Assembly (NCBI GenBank): GCA_965215475.1
Contig: OZ244061.1
Span: 1,922,001-1,986,000, forward strand
Length of the DNA stretch: 64,000 nucleotides
Reading direction: 5' to 3'
Source: Bin80 sp965215475
GTDB lineage: Bacteria; Bacteroidota; Rhodothermia; Rhodothermales; Bin80
Positions within the stretch are counted from its first letter, which is position 1; every line of letters starts with the position of its first letter. A program made the translations under genes and the position numbers. Positions 18,931-26,620 of the stretch are shown piece by piece. A model generated the notes under the pieces. The model worked only from the letters and a program-made list of their open reading frames with translations. It ran no database searches and had not been told where the DNA came from.

Positions 18931-21900
18931 TCACCTCATTCTCATCAAGTGTCCGACCTGCATGGATGCGTGTCCTTCCATGGAGGTGGCCACCATCCGA
19001 TACAGATAGACGCCGGCCGGCAGGGCAACCTGCTCCAATGTGATCACCTGCTCTCTGCCCGCCGCCATGCGCACCATTGGATGGGTATACACCCGCCTGC
19101 CCGTCAGATCCAGGACGTCCAGTTTGATTTCGGCCGGCCACGGCAGATCAAAGAGCAGATTCGTAGACGTATGGAAGGGGTTGGGATAGTTGGCATGCAC
19201 GATCAGCTCCTGGGGAGGCTCCTTCTGCTCTTCGGTCGCCACCGGCGAGACCACCTCCAGGGTAAAGGTTAAGCTGGCTTGGGCCCCCTTGGCATCCGTT
19301 GCCCTGTAGGTCAGCGCCACCGGAGACGTGATCTGCACGGGCGTGCCCGCGATCGTGCGCGTGGACGCATCAAACCTCAGTCCACTCGGAAGCGACAACA
19401 GATTGAGCGTATACTGAACCGGGTCGGTGCCCCCGGTCACCTCCGGCAAGATCAGTGGATCAATCCCTTGTCCGCGATCATAGGACTGATTCATGACCGT
19501 GGTGACAAACGTGATCTCGTAGATCTCCAGCGTAAATTCGATCGTACTCTCCGCCCCCAGGGCATCGGTCACCGTCCAGGTAAATCCCTGTGACGCCGTC
19601 ACCGCGGTGGGCGTGCCCCCAAGCGTGCCGTCCTCCAACGACAGTCCCTCCGGAAGCGTTTCGGGAGAGAGCGCATACATATAGGGCGGAGTTCCTCCGA
19701 TGGCGGTCGGAAGGACCAGCGCTGCGATGGCGAGGTCCACCGGGTAGCGCTGCGAAGAGATTGCGCCTGCCAACGAGAGCACCGTGGCCGCCTCCGTGGT
19801 CGCACGCACCACATTCGACGCCGCCCCCGTGCCCACCGCATTGATCGCACGCACCCGGTACTGCCGCGTGGTTTCCGGGGGGAGGCCGGTATGCGAATAG
19901 GTCGTGGCCGTCGTGTTCGCCACCAGATCCATCCAGGTAGATCCTGCATCCTCCGATCCCTCCACCTGGTACCCGGTAACCGCGGCGCCGCCATTATCCG
20001 CCGGCGCGGCCCAACGCAGGTTGATGATCGTTTGCCCCGAGGCCGTGGCCGTGAGCCCTGTGGGGGCACTTGGGGCCGTAATCCCATCCGTGGTGGCATT
20101 GGCGGTATTGGAGGCATCACTGGCCCCGACCGCGTTGAGCGCACGCACCCGGTAGTACCGCGTCGTATTGGCACTGAGTCCCGTATGCGCATACGTGGTC
20201 GTGGTACTATTGGCCACCAAATCGGCCCATGTGTCCCCCGTTCCTGTGGGAGAGACTTCCACCCGGTAGCCCGTGATCGCCGCACCCCCGCTTTCTGTCG
20301 GCGCCGTCCACGATAAATTGATGATGGTTCGCCCTGCAGCCGTGGCCGTCAAGCCCGTCGGGGCACCCGGGGCCGTGAGGGCAGTGGTGGTCGCCGTGGC
20401 CACATTGGACGGATTCCCCGCTCCCACCGAATTGATCGCACGCACCCGGTAGTGCCGCGTGGTGCCCGCCGAAAGTCCGGTATGGGCATAGGTGGTGGTA
20501 CTATTCGCCACCAGATCCGTCCAGTTATCCGTGCCATTGGGAGAGACTTCCACCCGGTAGCCCGTGATCGCGGCGCCCCCCGTATTGGATGGCGCCGTCC
20601 AGGATAGATTGATGGTCGTTTGCCCGGAGGCCGTGGCCGTCAAGCCCGTCGGGGCACCCGGGGCCGTGGCCGTGAGGGCCGTGGTGGTCGCCGTGGCCAC
20701 ATTGGACGCCGCCCCCGCCCCCACCGAATTGAGCGCACGCACCCGGTAATGCCGCGTGGTACCCGCACTCAGTCCGGTATGGGAATAGGTGGTCGCGGTA
20801 GAATTGGTGTTTCCTTCCAGATCGGTCCACGTGTCTCCCGTTCCTGTGGGAGAGACTTCCACCCGGTAGCCCGTGATCGCGGCGCCCCCCGTATTGGATG
20901 GCACCGTCCAATTCAGGTTGATGGTCGTTTGTCCATTTGCCACAGCGGTCAGCGATGTTGGCGCATCAGGGGTCCTAGCAATCGTTATCGTTAGAAAAGC
21001 GGCATCGGAGAACTGACCCTGAAGGGCTTCGTTCTCGCTCGGACCAATCCAGGTGGTAACCCGATACCCATAGGTCTTACCCGCCGATACCTGATCATCG
21101 GTATAGGTTGTCGTGGTGACATCCCGTGCGAACAGTGACCAAAAATCCCCATCATCATCAGATTTGTAAACAACATATCCAAACGTCTGATGGCCTGAAG
21201 GAAGATCGGTCGGGGCATCCCAGGAAATTTGCGCCGCGTTGGCCGACGTCTGGCGCACCCGTACATTGGTGGCAATGCCTGACCCAGGGGCCGAGGCGGC
21301 GGTGACGGACACTGCATCCGAAGGGGCACTATCTCCCGAGGCACTGCGTGCCAGAACCCGAAAATGAAACACGCTCCCCGGCGTCAAGCGACTACTGAGA
21401 AACTGGTATCTCGTCCGAGTCAGATCGCCGTATCCAATCAACGCCTCCCAGTTGGTGCCGCCATCGGTAGACCATTCCACCTTGTATCCTGTGATCGGCG
21501 AATCACTGGGCGGACGTCCCCAGGTAAGTCTCACATCATGAAAACCTGGGGAAAAAACCTGTAAATTGGGCGGGGCACCCGGGGCGGTGGCGGCAGCGGT
21601 CGTGGTGGCGTTGGCCACATTCGATGCCGCGGCACTCAGCCCCTTTGAATTTCTGGCATAGACCCGGTAATACCGCGTGGTACCCGCCGTGAGCCCGGTA
21701 TGGCTGTAGGTGCGCCCCGTTCCCGTGTGTGCAGGCGTAACCTCGGTCCAGGTGTCCGTGCCATTGGGAGAGACTTCCACCCGGTAGCCGGTAAGCGGTA
21801 CGCCGCCTCTATTGGTCGGGGCTTTCCAACGCAGGTTGATCGTCGTTGACTCATCGACCGTGGCGGTCAAATCCGTGGGGGCCGCAGGGACCGTCGCGGG

Positions 21901-24069
21901 GAGGGTCGTGGCATCATCGGTATTAGACGCTGCGCCCGCTCCCTGCGAATTGATGGCATAGACCCGGTAATGCCGCGTGGTGCCCGCGTCCAAGCCCCTA
22001 TGGACATAGCCGGTCGTGGTGGACCCGGTATTGGCCACCAAATCACCCCAGTTTGAGGTGCCATTGGGAGAGACCTCAATCCGGTAGCCGGTAATGGCTG
22101 CGCCCCCGGTATTGGTAGGTGCGTTCCAGGACAGGCTGATCGTTTCCGGGCCTTCAGCCGTCGCGTCCAATCTCGTGGGGGCCGCGGGCGCGCTGAGGCT
22201 CGGTGCCGCCTCCGTGGTGGCTGTGGCCACAGCAGACGCACTGGTGCTCTCACCCACCGAGTTGCGGGCAAAGACCCGGTAATGTCGCGTCGTGCCTGCG
22301 CTGAGCCCCGTATGGCGGTAGGTGCGCCCCGTTCCCGTATGTGCAGGAGTTACATCCGTCCATGGCGCATTTCCGTTGGACGACCACTGCACCCGGTAGC
22401 CCATAATGGCCTTGCCCCCATTATCGGCCGGGACCGTCCAACTCAGATTGATCACCGTTTGCCCGTCGGCTGTGGCGGTCAGTCCAGTGGGGGCACCGGG
22501 GGCGCTGGCCGCATCGGTCGTGGCCGTGACCTGATTCGAAAATCCACCTACACCCCCCGGCCCGCTGCCATTACGGGCCCGGACCAAGTACGTATGCGTC
22601 GTGGAGGGAGCAAGTCCGGTATGGGTATATTCGGTGGCGGTGGTGCCGGTGTTGTCCACGAGAGTTGGCCAGCCTCGGTCGGGTTGGAAATCAATCCGGT
22701 AGCCGGTAATCGGTTTGCCCCCGTTATCGGTGGGGGCCGTCCAGCTCAGTTTGATTTTGTCTCGCCCGACGGCCGTGGCCTTGAGCCCCGTGGGGGGACC
22801 GGGGCGCGTGGCCGCCTTGGTCGTGGCCGTGGCCACACTGGAGGCCGTGCCCGCTCCCTCCGAATTGATCGCGCTCACCCGGTAAAACCACGGCGTAGAT
22901 GGCGTGAGCCCCGTATGGGAGTAGGTGGTGGCGGTGGATTTGGTGTCCGTGACGAGATCGGCCCAGTCACCTAAAGTTCCTGTCCTTGACTCAATCTTGT
23001 AGCCCGTGATGGCCGCGCCGCCGTTGTCCGAAGGGGCCGTCCAATTTAGGTCGATCGTCGTTGGCCCGGGGGCCGTGGCCTCCAAGCCCGTCGGGGCGGC
23101 GGGGGCGGTCAGGGCAGAGGTGGTGAGAGTAATGGGTACAAATAAACCGTCATCTCCACGACCAATATCATTCTCTGCCCGAATAGAAATATTGTAGCTT
23201 GTGGATGCGCTAAGTCCAGTGACCGTGTAGCTCCGCGTCGTAGGGTCAATATCATCTATCGTAATAAGTGGTTTAGTATCGCCCGCCTTTGCGACGACAA
23301 TGACATATTTCTTGATCGGCGAGCCTCCATCATCCGGGACGGTCCACGAAAGATCAATGGTTGTAGGTCCTGTAACCATCGCTGTACGTGTTGGAACTAT
23401 ACCCGGTCTGGTCGCAGCAGAGGTGGTGAGAACAATGGGTACAAATAAACCGTCATCTCCACGACCAATATCATTCTCTGCCCGAATAGAAATATTGTAG
23501 CTTGTGGATGCGCTAAGTCCAGTGACCGTGTAGCTCCGCGTCGTAGGGTCAATATCATCTATCGTAATAAGTGGTTTAGTATCGCCCGCCTTTGCGACGA
23601 CAATGACATATTTCTTGATCGGCGAGCCTCCATCATCCGGGACGGTCCACGAAAGATCAATGGTAGAAGGACCCGTAACCATCGCTGTACGTGATGGAAT
23701 TGGACCCGGTCTACTCACCGCATTGGTCGTCCCAGAGACGACATCGGACCAGGGCCCCCAACCATCGGAATCCTCACTCCGGATCCGGATATGGCGCGTG
23801 GTGCCCGGCGAGAGTCCGGTGTAAAGAGTACTCGTTAATTGGCCGGAAACCGTGCGTAAATCATTCCAGTCTGAGGTTCCATTCGGTGACCACTCAATCT
23901 CATGGTTTGTGATGGCTTTATTCCCATTCGGGTTGGCCGTCCAGGAAATTTCAAGCGTCAAGCGTGCATTGCGCCCGGTTTGATAGGGTGCAACGGTCAC
24001 GCCCGTGGGTTTGCCGGGCGCGCGCTTGTCTGCTTCTGAGAAAGGGGGGCTCTTTTCATGGACGTGCAC
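18931..24069 (-). CDS. giant fibronectin type III repeat protein with T9SS sorting domain (main frame)
   Basis: The open frame covers 1712 residues: about 14 tandem FN3 domains of some 95-100 residues (recurring ITGYRVEVSPNGT, TYSHTGLSAGTTRHYRVRA, SNVATATT), two putative Ig-like domains (APT-free SLAGAISSQRYPVDLA and TTVMNQSYDRGQG regions) and a C-terminal T9SS type A domain (HANYPNPFHTSTNLLFDLP). Such proteins are secreted and held at the surface or released, often for adhesion or glycan binding; no enzyme domain is seen. The frame as it stands begins at a GTG at 24069 without a signal peptide. The true start is probably ATG 24427, one frame away across a poly-C run (24228-24240 on the plus strand). 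The gene is clearly more GC-rich than its neighbours, which suggests transfer or repeat-driven drift. Confidence 0.88.
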   Translation of the reverse strand: MHVHEKSPPFSEADKRAPGKPTGVTVAPYQTGRNARLTLEISWTANPNGNKAITNHEIEWSPNGTSDWNDLRTVSGQLTSTLYTGLSPGTTRHIRIRSEDSDGWGPWSDVVSGTTNAVSRPGPIPSRTAMVTGPSTIDLSWTVPDDGGSPIKKYVIVVAKAGDTKPLITIDDIDPTTRSYTVTGLSASTSYNISIRAENDIGRGDDGLFVPIVLTTSAATRPGIVPTRTAMVTGPTTIDLSWTVPDDGGSPIKKYVIVVAKAGDTKPLITIDDIDPTTRSYTVTGLSASTSYNISIRAENDIGRGDDGLFVPITLTTSALTAPAAPTGLEATAPGPTTIDLNWTAPSDNGGAAITGYKIESRTGTLGDWADLVTDTKSTATTYSHTGLTPSTPWFYRVSAINSEGAGTASSVATATTKAATRPGPPTGLKATAVGRDKIKLSWTAPTDNGGKPITGYRIDFQPDRGWPTLVDNTGTTATEYTHTGLAPSTTHTYLVRARNGSGPGGVGGFSNQVTATTDAASAPGAPTGLTATADGQTVINLSWTVPADNGGKAIMGYRVQWSSNGNAPWTDVTPAHTGTGRTYRHTGLSAGTTRHYRVFARNSVGESTSASAVATATTEAAPSLSAPAAPTRLDATAEGPETISLSWNAPTNTGGAAITGYRIEVSPNGTSNWGDLVANTGSTTTGYVHRGLDAGTTRHYRVYAINSQGAGAASNTDDATTLPATVPAAPTDLTATVDESTTINLRWKAPTNRGGVPLTGYRVEVSPNGTDTWTEVTPAHTGTGRTYSHTGLTAGTTRYYRVYARNSKGLSAAASNVANATTTAAATAPGAPPNLQVFSPGFHDVRLTWGRPPSDSPITGYKVEWSTDGGTNWEALIGYGDLTRTRYQFLSSRLTPGSVFHFRVLARSASGDSAPSDAVSVTAASAPGSGIATNVRVRQTSANAAQISWDAPTDLPSGHQTFGYVVYKSDDDGDFWSLFARDVTTTTYTDDQVSAGKTYGYRVTTWIGPSENEALQGQFSDAAFLTITIARTPDAPTSLTAVANGQTTINLNWTVPSNTGGAAITGYRVEVSPTGTGDTWTDLEGNTNSTATTYSHTGLSAGTTRHYRVRALNSVGAGAASNVATATTTALTATAPGAPTGLTATASGQTTINLSWTAPSNTGGAAITGYRVEVSPNGTDNWTDLVANSTTTYAHTGLSAGTTRHYRVRAINSVGAGNPSNVATATTTALTAPGAPTGLTATAAGRTIINLSWTAPTESGGAAITGYRVEVSPTGTGDTWADLVANSTTTTYAHTGLSANTTRYYRVRALNAVGASDASNTANATTDGITAPSAPTGLTATASGQTIINLRWAAPADNGGAAVTGYQVEGSEDAGSTWMDLVANTTATTYSHTGLPPETTRQYRVRAINAVGTGAASNVVRATTEAATVLSLAGAISSQRYPVDLAIAALVLPTAIGGTPPYMYALSPETLPEGLSLEDGTLGGTPTAVTASQGFTWTVTDALGAESTIEFTLEIYEITFVTTVMNQSYDRGQGIDPLILPEVTGGTDPVQYTLNLLSLPSGLRFDASTRTIAGTPVQITSPVALTYRATDAKGAQASLTFTLEVVSPVATEEQKEPPQELIVHANYPNPFHTSTNLLFDLPWPAEIKLDVLDLTGRRVYTHPMVRMAAGREQVITLEQVALPAGVYLYRMVATSMEGHASMQVGHLMRMR
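23120..23725 (-). repeat. tandem duplication of one FN3 unit (303-bp period)
   Basis: Units 23120-23422 and 23423-23725 are almost identical at the DNA level (only a few differences near the unit ends), while the other FN3 units of the gene are clearly diverged. They encode domains 2 and 3, both with PIKKYVIVVAKAGDTKP. This points to a recent unequal crossover or slippage event. Confidence 0.9.
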
Positions 24070-24211
24070 CGAATCTGAATGGAGATCAAAGAACGGAGTT
24101 GTTTTTGAAGAAGGGACTTTGTCCCCGGTACGCCCACCAAAAGCAATTCCATCCTCACTGGAACGCGCTACACCGGATCCCGAAAATACGCGAAGGAGCG
24201 CATCCGTACTC

Positions 24212-24427
24212 CTATGTGAAGAAAAATGGGGGGGGGGGGGATTTTGTTGGAACGATCACATGCACCCGTGACGGGCGTTCCTCTACCAAGAACGACGGCT
24301 CGGGGAGCTCATCCAACGTGAATCCATGGAGGCCCGTCTCCACAGATTCAACACTGCCTTCAAGATCAAAGAGCCATGGGTGACCTCCCGTCAGGCCAAA
24401 GAAAATGGATAAACCAATCCACAACAT
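24212..24427 (-). CDS. out-of-frame 5' part (signal peptide) of the FN3 repeat gene
   Basis: Reading from ATG 24427 gives a 71-residue piece that opens with a signal-like hydrophobic segment (MLWIGLSIFFGLTGG), continues with DLEGSVESVETGLHG and VEERPSRVHVIVPTKS, runs into the poly-C tract as PPPP, and stops soon after it. An in-frame TAA lies 12 bases before the ATG, which supports this start. Removing one base from the 13-base run (or adding two) joins this frame to the FN3 frame with no stop in between (24227 to 24069). It is therefore best seen as the 5' exon-like part of one gene in the OFF state, or as a gene split by a sequencing error in the run. Confidence 0.7.
   Translation of the reverse strand: MLWIGLSIFFGLTGGHPWLFDLEGSVESVETGLHGFTLDELPEPSFLVEERPSRVHVIVPTKSPPPPFFFT
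24228..24240. repeat. 13-base G tract (poly-C in the gene), likely slipped-strand switch
   Basis: Thirteen consecutive G on the plus strand, inside the coding region of the FN3 repeat protein about 190-200 bases after its probable start. Tracts of this type change length during replication and switch genes on and off by frameshift. It is the only homopolymer of this length noticed in the window. Confidence 0.85.
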
Positions 24428-24543
24428 GAGATCAGAATCTTAGATGAACATGTAGCAACGCTCGTTGGTACATCAAAGTTTCCCGGCAATAAAAGACGTT
24501 CGCGAGGAAACTACCTCGTATATCCTTGGACATCTTGATTTTT

Positions 24544-25890
24544 GGGTCTTCGCCCTTTATTGTGAATTAAGCCATAAATTTAGGACTTTCGAATTTTATG
24601 GTTCACCTGAATTTAAAGAATCACATGCAAAACACCTCCTCTGTTGAGAAAAGCCTAGGTGTCCAGGCACCCTGGGAGATTTTGGAAGACACCTACGATG
24701 ATCAAGCCCAACGAAGGAAGGTAACGTTGACCTGTACCGATCCGTCTTCGTTGACCTGTCCGAAGTGTGGCAAGGTAGGTCCCTTTTATGATCTTCGTAC
24801 GGAGCGGCAATGGCGCCACCTGGATACGTGTAAATATCAAACGATTCTGGTTGCCCGGGTTCCCCGGATTCAATGTTCGGAGCATGGAGTGAAGACGGTA
24901 CGAGTTCCCTGGGCGGACGCAAGTTCCCGCTACACCCATGACTTTGAGGAGTACGTGATCGGATGGGCCAAGGAGGCAAGTCTTTTGGCGATTTCCCGCC
25001 AGTTGGGAATCGGCTGGAAGGGCATTGCCGGGATCCAACGGCGTGCGGTGGAACGGGGGAAGGCTCGAAGAAAGGAGGAGGTGGTTGCCAACATTTGTGT
25101 GGATGAGGTCGCGTACCGAAGGGGGCACACGTACCTGACGGTTGTGTCCAATGCAGATACGGGGAAGGTGCTGTATGTGGGACTTGGACGGGAAAAAGGC
25201 ACTCTTGTGGGTTGGTATCAGCAATTATCGCCGGCTCAGTTGCAGGGAATTCGGAGTGTAAGTATGGATATGTGGCCGGCGTATATTCATGCAACCCATG
25301 CCTGCCTTCCCCATGCTGACGAGAAGATCTGTTTTGACCGGTTCCATGTCTCCAAGCACCTGGGAGATGGGGTCGATAAGGTGCGGCGACAGGAGCACAA
25401 AGAACTCCGCAAGAGTGGGAATGAGATGCTGACGGGAAGTAAATACATGTGGCTCAAAAGTCCTCCCAACATGTCCATGAAGCAGAAGAAGGCATTCCAT
25501 GCGCTCCGCACCAGTACCCTACGAACGGCCCGAGCCTGGGCGATCAAGGAAACGGCTCGAAATCTATGGCATGATAAAACCCGGGGTTGGGCACGCAAGT
25601 ACTGGATGAAATGGTTGAGCTGGGCCATGCGCTGCCGACTTGAACCGATGAAAAAAGCAGCTAAACTGATACAAAATCACTTATATGGAATCCTCAATGC
25701 GATCGTTCTGAAGGTGAGTAATGGCCCTGCCGAAAGCATCAACAGCCGGATCAAAACCATCAAGGTTCGTGCACGTGGATTCCGGAACAAAGACCGATTC
25801 ATAGACGCAATTTACTTTCATTTGGGCGGACTAGATTTGAGCCCCAGAATCTGAAAAAAATGAATTTCTCACAGAAAAGGCTGAAGAGCC
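24544..25890 (+). mobile_element. intact ISL3-family insertion sequence with perfect 8-bp target duplication
   Basis: Left end GGGTCTTCGCCCTTTATTGTG (first 20 bases from 24544) and right end, read on the other strand from 25890, GGCTCTTCAGCCTTTTCTGT, are imperfect inverted repeats of about 22 bp. The 8 bases TGATTTTT occur directly on both sides (24536-24543 and 25891-25898), the size known for ISL3 elements. The single transposase gene is complete. Insertion is about 110 bp upstream of the start of the FN3 repeat gene. A much decayed relative lies at 12386-13063. Confidence 0.93.
24598..25854 (+). CDS. ISL3-family transposase
   Basis: Complete DDE transposase of 418 residues. An N-terminal zinc ribbon (LTCPKCGKVGPFYD with a second pair in RIQCSEHGVK) and a helix-turn-helix (SLLAISRQLGIGWKGIAGI) come first. 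The catalytic acids are expected at Asp in ICVDEVAYRRGHTYL, Asp in SVSMDMWPAYIHA, and Glu in GPAESINSRIKTIK, near the C terminus. FDRFHVSKHLGDGVDKVRR between the last two acids is highly typical of the family. Start ATG 24598 lies 54 bases inside the left end. No frameshift is seen, so the element may still move. Confidence 0.95.
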   Translation: MVHLNLKNHMQNTSSVEKSLGVQAPWEILEDTYDDQAQRRKVTLTCTDPSSLTCPKCGKVGPFYDLRTERQWRHLDTCKYQTILVARVPRIQCSEHGVKTVRVPWADASSRYTHDFEEYVIGWAKEASLLAISRQLGIGWKGIAGIQRRAVERGKARRKEEVVANICVDEVAYRRGHTYLTVVSNADTGKVLYVGLGREKGTLVGWYQQLSPAQLQGIRSVSMDMWPAYIHATHACLPHADEKICFDRFHVSKHLGDGVDKVRRQEHKELRKSGNEMLTGSKYMWLKSPPNMSMKQKKAFHALRTSTLRTARAWAIKETARNLWHDKTRGWARKYWMKWLSWAMRCRLEPMKKAAKLIQNHLYGILNAIVLKVSNGPAESINSRIKTIKVRARGFRNKDRFIDAIYFHLGGLDLSPRI

Positions 25891-25898
25891 TGATTTTT

Positions 25899-26620
25899 TA
25901 TTTGTTCCCAAAAAAATTCGCCTTCTTCCCCTCTCCTACGAGCACCTCATTTTTTGCAGGATGAACTTCATTCATTCTCAACCCTTGACCGTAGCGATTA
26001 CGCTTGCAGGATGGATGAATTTTAAAGCCATGACAGTGAAGATGAGATCGTGAGATTGCGCTTCTGTTCTGGTTCAAACCTGTTTCCATAAAAAACTCGG
26101 TAGAACCATGAAGGTAAAACGGCCTATAGAAAAACCACTAAAAATAGCGTGTGAGTCTCTTGCAAAAACCTTGATGCAGACAGAAAAAATCCCCGTAGGC
26201 ACTCTCAGAACAATGTTTGCACTCAAGTGAGAGAGGTTTTGCAAGAGCCTCGTGTAATCCAGATTCCCTAAAAAAGGGAACCGCCAAAACTCATGAAAAA
26301 TTCCACAATAAATTGCAAACTTTCGATACTCTACTTACATGCATGTCAAATTTATCAAAACAGTGGCGTGACCGATTCTCTATTGCCCTTTAGAAGTGTT
26401 TTTGGGGGTGTTTCTCCGTAAGTTTTGTGAGTACAAAGCATGCTCTATGAAACACACTCAACTGAATATTCTGTCTTGCTCATGGTCTAGAAATCAAATT
26501 TCGTAAGTTTCCCAAACGAAAAAATCATATACGAGTAGGAAAGGCTCGTGCTGGTAGATTACTGCTTGGCAGCACTTGGAATACATCTGATGAAAACACC
26601 AAAAAGAATTTGAGTGCTTT
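25899..26620. other. long intergenic stretch before the lysine-pathway gene
   Basis: About 720 bases with no convincing gene. It holds one MITE-like inverted repeat (26153-26251). Short frames on either strand lack coding character. The last 100 bases must contain the promoter of the gene at 26621, but no lysine riboswitch fold was recognised. Confidence 0.6.
26153..26251. repeat. 99-bp MITE-like inverted-repeat element
   Basis: Left end GAGTCTCTTGCAAAAACCT and right end, on the other strand, GAGGCTCTTGCAAAACCTC agree at about 16 of the first 18 positions. Both sides are flanked by GTGT (26149-26152 and 26252-26255), a possible 4-bp target duplication. The GAGxCTCTTGCAAAA end is like those of IS5-group elements, so a parent IS elsewhere in the genome is likely. 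No coding capacity. Confidence 0.6.

Noticed and set aside
19599..23824. Many long frames antisense or out of frame to the FN3 gene, including Arg/Pro-rich ones
   Set aside because: GC-rich repetitive coding DNA produces long shadow frames; none has family features and all overlap the well-supported FN3 frame.
26255..26620. Lysine riboswitch upstream of the fused lysine gene
   Set aside because: Several short hairpins can be drawn, but the conserved lysine riboswitch core was not found.
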